Shown here piece by piece: positions 37,965 to 51,986 of a DNA stretch of 64,000 nt (positions within the stretch are counted from its first letter, which is position 1; every line of letters begins with the position of its first letter). The DNA is from Auanema rhodensis. Its lineage: Eukaryota; Nematoda; Chromadorea; Rhabditida; Rhabditidae. The stretch spans positions 25,187,638 to 25,251,637 of the forward strand of contig OZ059900.1 in the NCBI GenBank assembly GCA_964057225.1, read 5' to 3'. Made by a program: the position numbers and the translations under genes. The notes below the pieces were generated by a model. That model had not been told where the DNA came from. It saw nothing but the letters and a program-made list of their open reading frames with translations, and made no database searches.

Positions 37965-39674
37965 GACGACTCATATGAACAAAAATCGATTTAATCAATA
38001 TTAGCCATAAGGGGCGTGCCCTCAGAATATGCTAATTTCCTTAATTTTCTAACCCCTGTTTTTTTGTCGTGAAAGTGGAACTAGACGTTGTACGAACAAT
38101 TTTGAGCTAGGTTTCATTGACATTGCATGAGTTTGAACACATGAAATCGTAAGTCAAAACCTTGTTTACAGCGAAATTTCCAAAAACTGGTTTTCCAGCA
38201 TAATAAAATATTTCTCATGGGAAATACTGTGTTTTTGTATTTTTTTAGTGTTCAGCATGTAAAATGCGTCATTTTAGTATGTAAAACGCTGAAATTCGTT
38301 GCATTTGACGACTCATATGAACAAAAATCGATTTTATCAATATTAGCCATAAGGGGCGTGCCCTCAGAATATGCTAATTTCCTTAATTTTCTAACCCCTG
38401 TTTTTTTGTCGTGAAAGTGGAACTAGACGTTGTACGAACAATTTTGAGCTAGGTTTCATTGACATTGCATGAGTTTGAACACATGAAATCGTAAGTCAAA
38501 ACCTTGTTTACAGCGAAATTTCCAAAAACAGGTTTTCCAGCATAATACAATATTTCTCATGGGAAATACTGTGTTTTTGTATTTTTCTAGTGTTCAGAAT
38601 GTAGAATGCTTCATTTTAGTATGTAACACGCTGAAATTCGTTGCATTCGACGACTCATATGAACAAAAATCGATTTAATCAATATTAGCCATAAGGAGCG
38701 TGCCCTCAGAATATGCTAATTTCCTTAATTTTCTAACCCCTGTTTTTTTGTCGTGAAAGTGGAACTAGACGTTGTACGAACAATTTTGAGCTAGGTTTCA
38801 TTGACATTGCATGAGTTTGAACACATGAAATCGTAAGTCAAAACCTTGTTTACAGCGAAATTTCCAAAAACTGGTTTTCCAGCATAATAAAATATTTCTC
38901 ATGGGAAATACTGTGTTTTTGTATTTTTTTAGTGTTCAGCATGTAAAATGCGTCATTTTAGTATGTAAAACGCTGAAATTCGTTGCATTTGACGACTCAT
39001 ATGAACAAAAAGCGATTTAATCAATATTAGCCATAAGGGGCGTGCCCTCAGAATATGCTAATTTCCTTAATTTTCTAACCCCTGTTTTTTTGTCGTGAAA
39101 GTGGAACTAGACGGTGTACGAACAATTTTGAGCTAGGTTTCATTGACATTGCATGAGTTTGAACACATGAAATCGTAAGTCAAAACCTTGTTTACAGCGA
39201 AATTTCCAAAAACTGGTTTTCCAGCATAATAAAATATTTCTCATGGGAAATACTGTGTTTTTGTATTTTTTTAGTGTTCAGCATGTAAAATGCGTCATTT
39301 TAGTATGTAAAACGCTGAAATTCGTTGCATTTGACGACTCATATGAACAAAAAGCGATTTAATCAATATTAGCCATAAGGGGCGTGCCCTCAGAATATGC
39401 TAATTTCCTTAATTTTCTAACCCCTGTTTTTTTGTCGTGAAAGTGGAACTAGACGTTGTACGAACAATTTTGAGCTAGGTTTCATTGACATTGCATGAGT
39501 TTGAACACATGCAATCGTAAGTCAAAACCTTGTTTACAGCGAAATTTCCAAAAACTGGTTTTCCAGCATAATAAAATATTTCTCATGGGAAATACTGTGT
39601 TTTTGTATTTTTCTAGTGTTCAGCATGTAAAATGCTTCATTTTAGTATGTAACACGCTGAAATTTGTTGCATTT
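37965..39674. repeat. E-G-E-E-F module, five-unit copy
   Basis: Units E (37965), G (38307, with private GCATTCGACG at the junction), p49 A E (38649), p22 G E (38991, with CGGTG) and p22 G F (39333). This is the fullest form of the module. Confidence 0.8.
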
Positions 39675-40358
39675 GACGACTCATATGAACAAAAATCGAT
39701 TTAATCAATATTAGCCATAAGGGGCGTGCCCTCAGAATATGCTAATTTCCTTAATTTTCTAACCCCTGTTTTTTTGTCGTGAAAGTGGAACTAGACGTTG
39801 TACGAACAATTTTGAGCTAGGTTTCATTGACATTGCATGAGTTCGAACAAATGAAATCGTAAGTCAAAACCTTGTTTACATCGAAATTTCCAAAAACTGG
39901 TTTTCCAGCATAATAAAATATTTGTCATGGGAAATACTGTGTTTTTGTATTTTTTTAGTGTTCAGCATGTAAAATGCGTCATTTTAGTATGTAAAACGCT
40001 GAAATTCGTTGCATTTGACGACTCATATGAACAAAAATCGATTTTATCAATATTAGCCATAAGGGGCGTGCCCTCAGAATATGCTAATTTCCTTAATTTT
40101 CTAACCCCTGTTTTTTTGTCGTGAAAGTGGAACTAGACGTTGTACGAACAATTTTGAGCTAGGTTTCATTGACATTGCATGAGTTTGAACACATGCAATC
40201 GTAAGTCAAAACCTTGTTTACAGCGAAATTTCCAAAAACTGGTTTTCCAGCATAATAAAATATTTCTCATGGGAAATACTGTGTTTTTGTATTTTTCTAG
40301 TGTTCAGCATGTAAAATGCTTCATTTTAGTATGTAACACGCTGAAATTTGTTGCATTT
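39675..40358. repeat. Pair marked by GTTCGAAC and TTTGTCATG
   Basis: Unit 39675 is E with AACAAATG and ACATCG and has two rare changes, GTTCGAAC near p168 and TTTGTCATG near p248; unit 40017 is F with p29 T. The same rare pair occurs at 48225-48908, 8,550 bp away, and nowhere else that I can see. Confidence 0.8.
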
Positions 40359-42068
40359 GACGACTCATATGAACAAAAATCGATTTAATCAATATTAGCC
40401 ATAAGGGGCGTGCCCTCAGAATATGCTAATTTCCTTAATTTTCTAACCCCTGTTTTTTTGTCGTGAAAGTGGAACTAGACGATGTACGAACAATTTTGAG
40501 CTAGGTTTCATTGACATTGCATAAGTTTGAACACATGCAATCGTAAGTCAAAACCTTGTTTACAGCGAAATTTCCAAAAACTGGTTTTCCAGCATAATAA
40601 AATATTTCTCATGGGAAATACTGTGTTTTTGTATTTTTTTAGTGTTCAGCATGTAAAATGCTTCATTTTGATGTGTAAAACGCTGAAATTCGTTGCATTT
40701 GACGACTCATATGAACAAAAATCGATTTTATCAATATTAGCCATAAGGGGCGTGCCCTCAGAATATGCTAATTTCCTTAATTTTCTAACCCCTGTTTTTT
40801 TGTCGTGAAAGTGGAACTAGACGTTGTACGAACAATTTTGAGCTAGGTTTCATTGACATTGCATAAGTTTGAACACATGCAATCGTAAGTCAAAACCTTG
40901 TTTACAGCGAAATTTCCAAAAACTGGTTTTCCAGCATAATAAAATATTTCTCATGGGAAATACTGTGTTTTTGTATTTTTCTAGTGTTCAGCATGTAAAA
41001 TGCTTCATTTTACTATGTAACACGCTGAAATTTGTTGCATTTGACGACTCATATGAACAAAAATCGATTTAATCAATATTAGCCATAAGGGGCGTGCCCT
41101 CAGAATATGCTAATTTCCTTAATTTTCTAACCCCTGTTTTTTTGTCGTGAAAGTGGAACTAGACGTTGTACGAACAATTTTGAGCTAGGTTTCATTGACA
41201 TTGCATGAGTTTGAACAAATGAAATCGTAAGTCAAAACCTTGTTTACATCGAAATTTCCAAAAACTGGTTTTCCAGCATAATACAATATTTCTCATGGGA
41301 AATACTGTGTTTTTATATTTTTCTAGTGTTCAGCATGTAAAATGCTTCATTTTAGTATGTAACACGCTGAAATTTGTTGCATTTGACGACTCATATGAAC
41401 AAAAATCGATTTAATCAATATTAGCCATAAGGGGCGTGCCCTCAGAATATGCTAATTTCCTTAATTTTCTAACCCCTGTTTTTTTGTCGTGAAAGTGGAA
41501 CTAGACGATGTACGAACAATTTTGAGCTAGGTTTCATTGACATTGCATAAGTTTGAACACATGCAATCGTAAGTCAAAACCTTGTTTACAGCGAAATTTC
41601 CAAAAACTGGTTTTCCAGCATAATAAAATATTTCTCATGGGAAATACTGTGTTTTTGTATTTTTCTAGTGTTCAGCATGTAAAATGCTTCATTTTAGTAT
41701 GTAACACGCTGAAATTTGTTGCATTTGACGACTCATATGAACAAAAATCGATTTAATCAATATTAGCCATAAGGGGCGTGCCCTCAGAATATGCTAATTT
41801 CCTTAATTTTCTAACCCCTGTTTTTTTGTCGTGAAAGTGGAACTAGACGTTGTACGAACAATTTTGAGCCAGGTTTCATTGACATTGCATAAGTTTGAAC
41901 ACATGCAATCGTAAGTCAAAACCTTGTTTACAGCGAAATTTCCAAAAACTGGTTTTCCAGCATAATAAAATATTTCTCATGGGAAATACTGTGTTTTTGT
42001 ATTTTTCTAGTGTTCAGCATGTAAAATGCTTCATTTTAGTATGTAACACGCTGAAATTTGTTGCATTT
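40359..42068. repeat. Five-unit tandem repeat, copy 1
   Basis: Units: p124 A/p165 A with TTGATGTG (40359), p29 T/p165 A (40701, private TACTATG), AACAAATG with p242 C and TTATATTT (41043), p124 A/p165 A (41385) and p165 A (41727, private GAGCCAGG). The next 1,710 bp repeat this order. Confidence 0.85.
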
Positions 42069-43778
42069 GACGACTCATATGAACAAAAATCGATTTAATC
42101 AATATTAGCCATAAGGGGCGTGCCCTCAGAATATGCTAATTTCCTTAATTTTCTAACCCCTGTTTTTTTGTCGTGAAAGTGGAACTAGACGATGTACGAA
42201 CAATTTTGAGCTAGGTTTCATTGACATTGCATAAGTTTGAACACATGCAATCGTAAGTCAAAACCTTGTTTACAGCGAAATTTCCAAAAACTGGTTTTCC
42301 AGCATAATAAAATATTTCTCATGGGAAATACTGTGTTTTTGTATTTTTTTAGTGTTCAGCATGTGAAATGCTTCATTTTGATGTGTAAAACGCTGAAATT
42401 CGTTGCATTTGACGACTCATATGAACAAAAATCGATTTTATCAATATTAGCCATAAGGGGCGTGCCCTCAGAATATGCTAATTTCCTTAATTTTCTAACC
42501 CCTGTTTTTTTGTCGTGAAAGTGGAACTAGACGTTGTACGAACAATTTTGAGCTAGGTTTCATTGACATTGCATAAGTTTGAACACATGCAATCGTAAGT
42601 CAAAACCTTGTTTACAGCGAAATTTCCAAAAACTGGTTTTCCAGCATAATAAAATATTTCTCATGGGAAATACTGTGTTTTTGTATTTTTCTAGTGTTCA
42701 GCATGTAAAATGCTTCATTTTAGTATGTAACACGCTGAAATTTGTTGCATTTGACGACTCATATGAACAAAAATCGATTTAATCAATATTAGCCATAAGG
42801 GGCGTGCCCTCAGAATATGCTAATTTCCTTAATTTTCTAACCCCTGTTTTTTTGTCGTGAAAGTGGAACTAGACGTTGTACGAACAATTTTGAGCTAGGT
42901 TTCATTGACATTGCATGAGTTTGAACAAATGAAATCGTAAGTCAAAACCTTGTTTACATCGAAATTTCCAAAAACTGGTTTTCCAGCATAATACAATATT
43001 TCTCATGGGAAATACTGTGTTTTTATATTTTTCTAGTGTTCAGCATGTAAAATGCTTCATTTTAGTATGTAACACGCTGAAATTTGTTGCATTTGACGAC
43101 TCATATGAACAAAAATCGATTTAATCAATATTAGCCATAAGGGGCGTGCCCTCAGAATATGCTAATTTCCTTAATTTTCTAACCCCTGTTTTTTTGTCGT
43201 GAAAGTGGAACTAGACGATGTACGAACAATTTTGAGCTAGGTTTCATTGACATTGCATAAGTTTGAACACATGCAATCGTAAGTCAAAACCTTGTTTACA
43301 GCGAAATTTCCAAAAACTGGTTTTCCAGCATAATAAAATATTTCTCATGGGAAATACTGTGTTTTTGTATTTTTCTAGTGTTCAGCATGTAAAATGCTTC
43401 ATTTTAGTATGTAACACGCTGAAATTTGTTGCATTTGACGACTCATATGAACAAAAATCGATTTAATCAATATTAGCCATAAGGGGCGTGCCCTCAGAAT
43501 ATGCTAATTTCCTTAATTTTCTAACCCCTGTTTTTTTGTCGTGAAAGTGGAACTAGACGTTGTACGAACAATTTTGAGCTAGGTTTCATTGACATTGCAT
43601 AAGTTTGAACACATGCAATCGTAAGTCAAAACCTTGTTTACAGCGAAATTTCCAAAAACTGGTTTTCCAGCATAATAAAATATTTCTCATGGGAAATACT
43701 GTGTTTTTGTATTTTTCTAGTGTTCAGCATGTAAAATGCTTCATTTTAGTATGTAACACGCTGAAATTTGTTGCATTT
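42069..43778. repeat. Five-unit tandem repeat, copy 2
   Basis: The same five units as the preceding copy at 42069, 42411, 42753, 43095 and 43437, offset 1,710 bp. Unit 42069 has GTGAAATGC where copy 1 has GTAAAATGC. The last two units also begin the 2,394-bp-offset duplication. Confidence 0.85.
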
Positions 43779-44804
43779 GACGACTCATATGAACAAAAAT
43801 TGATTTAATCAATATTAGCCATAAGGGGCGTGCCCTCAGAATATGCTAATTTCCTTAATTTTCTAACCCCTGTTTTTTTGTCGTGAAAGTGGAACTAGAC
43901 GTTGTACGAACAATTTTGAGCTAGGTTTCATTGACATTGCATGAGTTTGAACACATGCAATCGTAAGTCAAAACCTTGTTTACAGCGAAATTTCCAAAAA
44001 CTGGTTTTCCAGCATAATACAATATTTCTCATGGGAAATACTGTGTTTTTGTATTTTTCTAGTGTTCAGAATGTAGAATGCTTCATTTTAGTATGTAACA
44101 CGCTGAAATTCGTTGCATTTGACGACTCATATGAACAAAAATCGATTTAATCAATATTAGCCATAAGGAGCGTGCCCTCAGAATATGCTAATTTCCTTAA
44201 TTTTCTAACCCCTGTTTTTTTGTCGTGAAAGTGGAACTAGACGTTGTACGAACAATTTTGAGCTAGGTTTCATTGAAATTGCATGAGTTTGAACACATGA
44301 AATCGTAAGTCAAAACCTTGTTTACAGCGAAATTTCCAAAAACTGGTTTTCCAGCATAATAAAATATTTCTCATGGGAAATACTGTGTTTTTGTATTTTT
44401 TTAGTGTTCAGCATGTAAAATGCGTCATTTTAGTATGTAAAACGCTGAAATTCGTTGCATTTGACGACTCATATGAACAAAAAGCGATTTAATCAATATT
44501 AGCCATAAGGGGCGTGCCCTCAGAATATGCTAATTTCCTTAATTTTCTAACCCCTGTTTTTTTGTCGTGAAAGTGGAACTAGACGTTGTACGAACAATTT
44601 TGAGCTAGGTTTCATTGACATTGCATGAGTTTGAACACATGAAATCGTAAGTCAAAACCTTGTTTACAGCGGAATTTCCAAAAACTGGTTTTCCAGCATA
44701 ATAAAATATTTCTCATGGGAAATACTGTGTTTTTGTATTTTTTTAGTGTTCAGCATGTAAAATGCGTCATTTTAGTATGTAAAACGCTGAAATTCGTTGC
44801 ATTT
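43095..44804. repeat. Five-unit segment duplicated at 2,394 bp, copy 1
   Basis: Units p124 A/p165 A (43095), p165 A (43437), ATTG with F and G marks (43779), p49 A E with GAAATT (44121) and p22 G E with GCGGAAT (44463). GAAATT and GCGGAAT are found only here and in the partner at 45489-47198. Confidence 0.85.
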
Positions 44805-45488
44805 GACGACTCATATGAACAAAAAGCGATTTAATCAATATTAGCCATAAGGGGCGTGCCCTCAGAATATGCTAATTTCCTTAATTTTCTAACCCCTGTT
44901 TTTTTGTCGTGAAAGTGGAACTAGACGTTGTACGAACAATTTTGAGCTAGGTTTCATTGACATTGCATGAGTTTGAACACATGAAATCGTAAGTCAAAAC
45001 CTTGTTTACAGCGAAATTTCCAAAAACTGGTTTTCCAGCATAATAAAATATTTCTCATGGGAAATACTGTGTTTTTGTATTTTTTTAGTGTTCAGCATGT
45101 AAAATGCGTCATTTTAGTATGTAAAACGCTGAAATTCGTTGCATTTGACGACTCATATGAACAAAAATCGATTTTATCAATATTAGCCATAAGGGGCGTG
45201 CCCTCAGAATATGCTAATTTCCTTAATTTTCTAACCCCTGTTTTTTTGTCGTGAAAGTGGAACTAGACGTTGTACGAACAATTTTGAGCTAGGTTTCATT
45301 GACATTGCATGAGTTTGAACACATGAAATCGTAAGTCAAAACCTTGTTTACAGCGAAATTTCCAAAAACAGGTTTTCCAGCATAATACAATATTTCTCAT
45401 GGGAAATACTGTGTTTTTGTATTTTTCTAGTGTTCAGAATGTAAAATGCTTCATTTTAGTATGTAACACGCTGAAATTTGTTGCATTT
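44805..45488. repeat. E-G pair between the two duplicated segments
   Basis: Unit 44805 is p22 G E. Unit 45147 is p29 T with AACAGG and p292 A, but with GTAAAATG and TTTG at its 3' end, so it changes from type G to another type between about p292 and p298. It looks like an exchange junction. Confidence 0.75.
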
Positions 45489-47198
45489 GACGACTCATAT
45501 GAACAAAAATCGATTTAATCAATATTAGCCATAAGGGGCGTGCCCTCAGAATATGCTAATTTCCTTAATTTTCTAACCCCTGTTTTTTTGTCGTGAAAGT
45601 GGAACTAGACGATGTACGAACAATTTTGAGCTAGGTTTCATTGACATTGCATAAGTTTGAACACATGCAATCGTAAGTCAAAACCTTGTTTACAGCGAAA
45701 TTTCCAAAAACTGGTTTTCCAGCATAATAAAATATTTCTCATGGGAAATACTGTGTTTTTGTATTTTTCTAGTGTTCAGCATGTAAAATGCTTCATTTTA
45801 GTATGTAACACGCTGAAATTTGTTGCATTTGACGACTCATATGAACAAAAATCGATTTAATCAATATTAGCCATAAGGGGCGTGCCCTCAGAATATGCTA
45901 ATTTCCTTAATTTTCTAACCCCTGTTTTTTTGTCGTGAAAGTGGAACTAGACGTTGTACGAACAATTTTGAGCTAGGTTTCATTGACATTGCATAAGTTT
46001 GAACACATGCAATCGTAAGTCAAAACCTTGTTTACAGCGAAATTTCCAAAAACTGGTTTTCCAGCATAATAAAATATTTCTCATGGGAAATACTGTGTTT
46101 TTGTATTTTTCTAGTGTTCAGCATGTAAAATGCTTCATTTTAGTATGTAACACGCTGAAATTTGTTGCATTTGACGACTCATATGAACAAAAATTGATTT
46201 AATCAATATTAGCCATAAGGGGCGTGCCCTCAGAATATGCTAATTTCCTTAATTTTCTAACCCCTGTTTTTTTGTCGTGAAAGTGGAACTAGACGTTGTA
46301 CGAACAATTTTGAGCTAGGTTTCATTGACATTGCATGAGTTTGAACACATGCAATCGTAAGTCAAAACCTTGTTTACAGCGAAATTTCCAAAAACTGGTT
46401 TTCCAGCATAATACAATATTTCTCATGGGAAATACTGTGTTTTTGTATTTTTCTAGTGTTCAGAATGTAGAATGCTTCATTTTAGTATGTAACACGCTGA
46501 AATTCGTTGCATTTGACGACTCATATGAACAAAAATCGATTTAATCAATATTAGCCATAAGGAGCGTGCCCTCAGAATATGCTAATTTCCTTAATTTTCT
46601 AACCCCTGTTTTTTTGTCGTGAAAGTGGAACTAGACGTTGTACGAACAATTTTGAGCTAGGTTTCATTGAAATTGCATGAGTTTGAACACATGAAATCGT
46701 AAGTCAAAACCTTGTTTACAGCGAAATTTCCAAAAACTGGTTTTCCAGCATAATAAAATATTTCTCATGGGAAATACTGTGTTTTTGTATTTTTTTAGTG
46801 TTCAGCATGTAAAATGCGTCATTTTAGTATGTAAAACGCTGAAATTCGTTGCATTTGACGACTCATATGAACAAAAAGCGATTTAATCAATATTAGCCAT
46901 AAGGGGCGTGCCCTCAGAATATGCTAATTTCCTTAATTTTCTAACCCCTGTTTTTTTGTCGTGAAAGTGGAACTAGACGTTGTACGAACAATTTTGAGCT
47001 AGGTTTCATTGACATTGCATGAGTTTGAACACATGAAATCGTAAGTCAAAACCTTGTTTACAGCGGAATTTCCAAAAACTGGTTTTCCAGCATAATAAAA
47101 TATTTCTCATGGGAAATACTGTGTTTTTGTATTTTTTTAGTGTTCAGCATGTAAAATGCGTCATTTTAGTATGTAAAACGCTGAAATTCGTTGCATTT
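45489..47198. repeat. Five-unit segment duplicated at 2,394 bp, copy 2
   Basis: Same order and same private marks (GAAATT in unit 46515, GCGGAAT in unit 46857) as 43095-44804. The shared private changes show recent copying of the segment and not independent recurrence. Confidence 0.85.
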
Positions 47199-48224
47199 GA
47201 CGACTCATATGAACAAAAAGCGATTTAATCAATATTAGCCATAAGGGGCGTGCCCTCAGAATATGCTAATTTCCTTAATTTTCTAACCCCTGTTTTTTTG
47301 TCGTGAAAGTGGAACTAGACGTTGTACGAACAATTTTGAGCTAGGTTTCATTGACATTGCATGAGTTTGAACACATGCAATCGTAAGTCAAAACCTTGTT
47401 TACAGCGAAATTTCCAAAAACTGGTTTTCCAGCATAATAAAATATTTCTCATGGGAAATACTGTGTTTTTGTATTTTTCTAGTGTTCAGCATGTAAAATG
47501 CTTCATTTTAGTATGTAACACGCTGAAATTTGTTGCATTTGACGACTCATATGAACAAAAATCGATTTAATCAATATTAGCCATAAGGGGCGTGCCCTCA
47601 GAATATGCTAATTTCCTTAATTTTCTAACCCCTGTTTTTTTGTCGTGAAAGTGGAACTAGACGTTGTACGAACAATTTTGAGCTAGGTTTCATTGACATT
47701 GCATGAGTTTGAACACATGAAATCGTAAGTCAAAACCTTGTTTACAGCGAAATTTCCAAAAACTGGTTTTCCAGCATAATAAAATATTTCTCATGGGAAA
47801 TACTGTGTTTTTGTATTTTTTTAGTGTTCAGCATGTAAAATGCGTCATTTTAGTATGTAAAACGCTGAAATTCGTTGCATTTGACGACTCATATGAACAA
47901 AAATCGATTTTATCAATATTAGCCATAAGGGGCGTGCCCTCAGAATATGCTAATTTCCTTAATTTTCTAACCCCTGTTTTTTTGTCGTGAAAGTGGAACT
48001 AGACGTTGTACGAACAATTTTGAGCTAGGTTTCATTGACATTGCATGAGTTTGAACACATGAAATCGTAAGTCAAAACCTTGTTTACAGCGAAATTTCCA
48101 AAAACAGGTTTTCCAGCATAATACAATATTTCTCATGGGAAATACTGTGTTTTTGTATTTTTCTAGTGTTCAGAATGTAGAATGCTTCATTTTAGTATGT
48201 AACACGCTGAAATTCGTTGCATTT
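47199..48224. repeat. F-E-G trimer
   Basis: Units p22 G F (47199), E (47541) and p29 T G with AACAGG (47883). This order also occurs at 33861-34886 and 37623-38648. Confidence 0.8.
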
Positions 48225-49250
48225 GACGACTCATATGAACAAAAATCGATGTAATCAATATTAGCCATAAGGGGCGTGCCCTCAGAATATGCTAATTTCC
48301 TTAATTTTCTAACCCCTGTTTTTTTGTCGTGAAAGTGGAACTAGACGTTGTACGAACAATTTTGAGCTAGGTTTCATTGACATTGCATGAGTTCGAACAA
48401 ATGAAATCGTAAGTCAAAACCTTGTTTACATCGAAATTTCCAAAAACTGGTTTTCCAGCATAATAAAATATTTGTCATGGGAAATACTGTGTTTTTGTAT
48501 TTTTTTAGTGTTCAGCATGTAAAATGCGTCATTTTAGTATGTAAAACGCTGAAATTCGTTGCATTTGACGACTCATATGAACAAAAATCGATTTTATCAA
48601 TATTAGCCATAAGGGGCGTGCCCTCAGAATATGCTAATTTCCTTAATTTTCTAACCCCTGTTTTTTTGTCGTGAAAGTGGAACTAGACGTTGTACGAACA
48701 ATTTTGAGCTAGGTTTCATTGACATTGCATGAGTTTGAACACATGCAATCGTAAGTCAAAACCTTGTTTACAGCGAAATTTCCAAAAACTGGTTTTCCAG
48801 CATAATAAAATATTTCTCATGGGAAATACTGTGTTTTTGTATTTTTCTAGTGTTCAGCATGTAAAATGCTTCATTTTAGTATGTAACACGCTGAAATTTG
48901 TTGCATTTGACGACTCATATGAACAAAAATCGATTTAATCAATATTAGCCATAAGGGGCGTGCCCTCAGAATATGCTAATTTCCTTAATTTTCTAACCCC
49001 TGTTTTTTTGTCGTGAAAGTGGAACTAGACGATGTACGAACAATTTTGAGCTAGGTTTCATTGACATTGCATAAGTTTGAACACATGCAATCGTAAGTCA
49101 AAACCTTGTTTACAGCGAAATTTCCAAAAACTGGTTTTCCAGCATAATAAAATATTTCTCATGGGAAATACTGTGTTTTTGTATTTTTCTAGTGTTCAGC
49201 ATGTAAAATGCTTCATTTTAGTATGTAACACGCTGAAATTTGTTGCATTT
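48225..49250. repeat. Second copy of the GTTCGAAC/TTTGTCATG segment
   Basis: Unit 48225 shares GTTCGAAC and TTTGTCATG with unit 39675 but has its own GATGTAATC. Unit 48567 is F with p29 T and unit 48909 has p124 A/p165 A, as after the first copy, though here unit 48909 ends in TTTG and not TTGATGTG. Confidence 0.8.
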
Positions 49251-51986
49251 GACGACTCATATGAACAAAAATCGATTTAATCAATATTAGCCATAAGGGG
49301 CGTGCCCTCAGAATATGCTAATTTCCTTAATTTTCTAACCCCTGTTTTTTTGTCGTGAAAGTGGAACTAGACGATGTACGAACAATTTTGAGCTAGGTTT
49401 CATTGACATTGCATAAGTTTGAACACATGCAATCGTAAGTCAAAACCTTGTTTACAGCGAAATTTCCAAAAACTGGTTTTCCAGCATAATAAAATATTTC
49501 TCATGGGAAATACTGTGTTTTTGTATTTTTCTAGTGTTCAGCATGTAAAATGCTTCATTTTAGTATGTAACACGCTGAAATTTGTTGCATTTGACGACTC
49601 ATACGAACAAAAATCGATTTAATCAATATTAGCCATAAGGGGCGTGCCCTCAGAATATGCTAATTTCCTTAATTTTCTAACCCCTGTTTTTTTGTCGTGA
49701 AAGTGGAACTAGACGTTGTACGAACAATTTTGAGCTAGGTTTCATTGACATTGCATAAGTTTGAACACATGCAATCGTAAGTCAAAACCTTGTTTACAGC
49801 GAAATTTCCAAAAACTGGTTTTCCAGCATAATAAAATATTTCTCATGGGAAATACTGTGTTTTTGTATTTTTCTAGTGTTCAGCATGTAAAATGCTTCAT
49901 TTTAGTATGTAACACGCTGAAATTTGTTGCATTTGACGACTCATATGAACAAAAATTGATTTAATCAATATTAGCCATAAGGGGCGTGCCCTCAGAATAT
50001 GCTAATTTCCTTAATTTTCTAACCCCTGTTTTTTTGTCGTGAAAGTGGAACTAGACGTTGTACGAACAATTTTGAGCTAGGTTTCATTGACATTGCATGA
50101 GTTTGAACACATGCAATCGTAAGTCAAAACCTTGTTTACAGCGAAATTTCCAAAAACTGGTTTTCCAGCATAATAAAATATTTCTCATGGGAAATACTGT
50201 GTTTTTGTATTTTTCTAGTGTTCAGCATGTAAAATGCTTCATTTTAGTATGTAACACGCTGAAATTTGTTGCATTTGACGACTCATATGAACAAAAATCG
50301 ATTTAATCAATATTAGCCATAAGGGGCGTGCCCTCAGAATATGCTAATTTCCTTAATTTTCTAACCCCTGTTTTTTTGTCGTGAAAGTGGAACTAGACGA
50401 TGTACGAACAATTTTGAGCTAGGTTTCATTGACATTGCATAAGTTTGAACACATGCAATCGTAAGTCAAAACCTTGTTTACAGCGAAATTTCCAGAAACT
50501 GGTTTTCCAGCATAATAAAATATTTCTCATGGGAAATACTGTGTTTTTGTATTTTTTTAGTGTTCAGCATGTAAAATGCTTCATTTTGATATGTAAAACG
50601 CTGAAATTCGTTGCATTTGACGACTCATATGAACAAAAATCGATTTTATCAATATTAGCCATAAGGGGCGTGCCCTCAGAATATGCTAATTTCCTTAATT
50701 TTCTAACCCCTGTTTTTTTGTCGTGAAAGTGGAACTAGACGTTGTACGAACAATTTTGAGCTAGGTTTCATTGACATTGCATAAGTTTGAACACATGCAA
50801 TCGTAAGTCAAAACCTTGTTTACAGCGAAATTTCCAAAAACTGGTTTTCCAGCATAATAAAATATTTCTCATGGGAAATACTGTGTTTTTGTATTTTTCT
50901 AGTGTTCAGCATGTAAAATGCTTCATTTTAGTATGTAACACGCTGAAATTTGTTGCATTTGACGACTCATATGAACAAAAATCGATTTAATCAATATTAG
51001 CCATAAGGGGCGTGCCCTCAGAATATGCTAATTTCCTTAATTTTCTAACCCCTGTTTTTTTGTCGTGAAAGTGGAACTAGACGTTGTACGAACAATTTTG
51101 AGCTAGGTTTCATTGACATTGCATGAGTTTGAACAAATGAAATCGTAAGTCAAAACCTTGTTTACATCGAAATTTCCAAAAACTGGTTTTCCAGCATAAT
51201 ACAATATTTCTCATGGGAAATACTGTGTTTTTATATTTTTCTAGTGTTCAGCATGTAAAATGCTTCATTTTAGTATGTAACACGCTGAAATTCGTTGCAT
51301 TTGACGACTCATATGAACAAAAATTGATTTAATCAATATTAGCCATAAGGGGCGTGCCCTCAGAATATGCTAATTTCCTTAATTTTCTAACCCCTGTTTT
51401 TTTGTCGTGAAAGTGGAACTAGACGTTGTACGAACAATTTTGAGCTAGGTTTCATTGACATTGCATGAGTTTGAACACATGCAATCGTAAGTCAAAACCT
51501 TGTTTACAGCGAAATTTCCAAAAACTGGTTTTCCAGCATAATAAAATATTTCTCATGGGAAAAACTGTGTTTTTGTATTTTTCTAGTGTTCAGCATGTAA
51601 AATGCTTTATTTTAATATGTAACACGCTGAAATTCGTTGCATTTGACGACTCATATGAACAAAAATCGATTTAATCAATATTAGCCATAAGGGGCGTGCC
51701 CTCAGAATATGCTAATTTCCTTAATTTTCTAACCCCTGTTTTTTTGTCGTGAAAGTGGAACTAGACGTTGTACGAACAATTTTGAGCTAAGTTTCATTGA
51801 CATTGCATGAGTTTGAACACATGAAATCGTAAGTCAAAACCTTGTTTACATCGAAATTTCCAAAAACTGGTTTTCCAGCATAATAAAATATTTCTCATGA
51901 GAAATACTGTGTTTTTGTATTTTTTTAATGTTCAGCATGTAAAATGCTTCATTTTGATATGTAAAACGCTGAAATTCGTTGCATTT
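49251..51986. repeat. p165 A units followed by AACAAATG and H units
   Basis: Units 49251, 49593 (with CATACG, loss of the CATATG palindrome), 49935 (ATTG, F), 50277 (p124 A/p165 A, CCAGAAAC, TTGATATG), 50619, 50961, 51303 and 51645. The last three repeat the trimer of 23599-24624 without its CATACAAAATG change. Confidence 0.8.
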
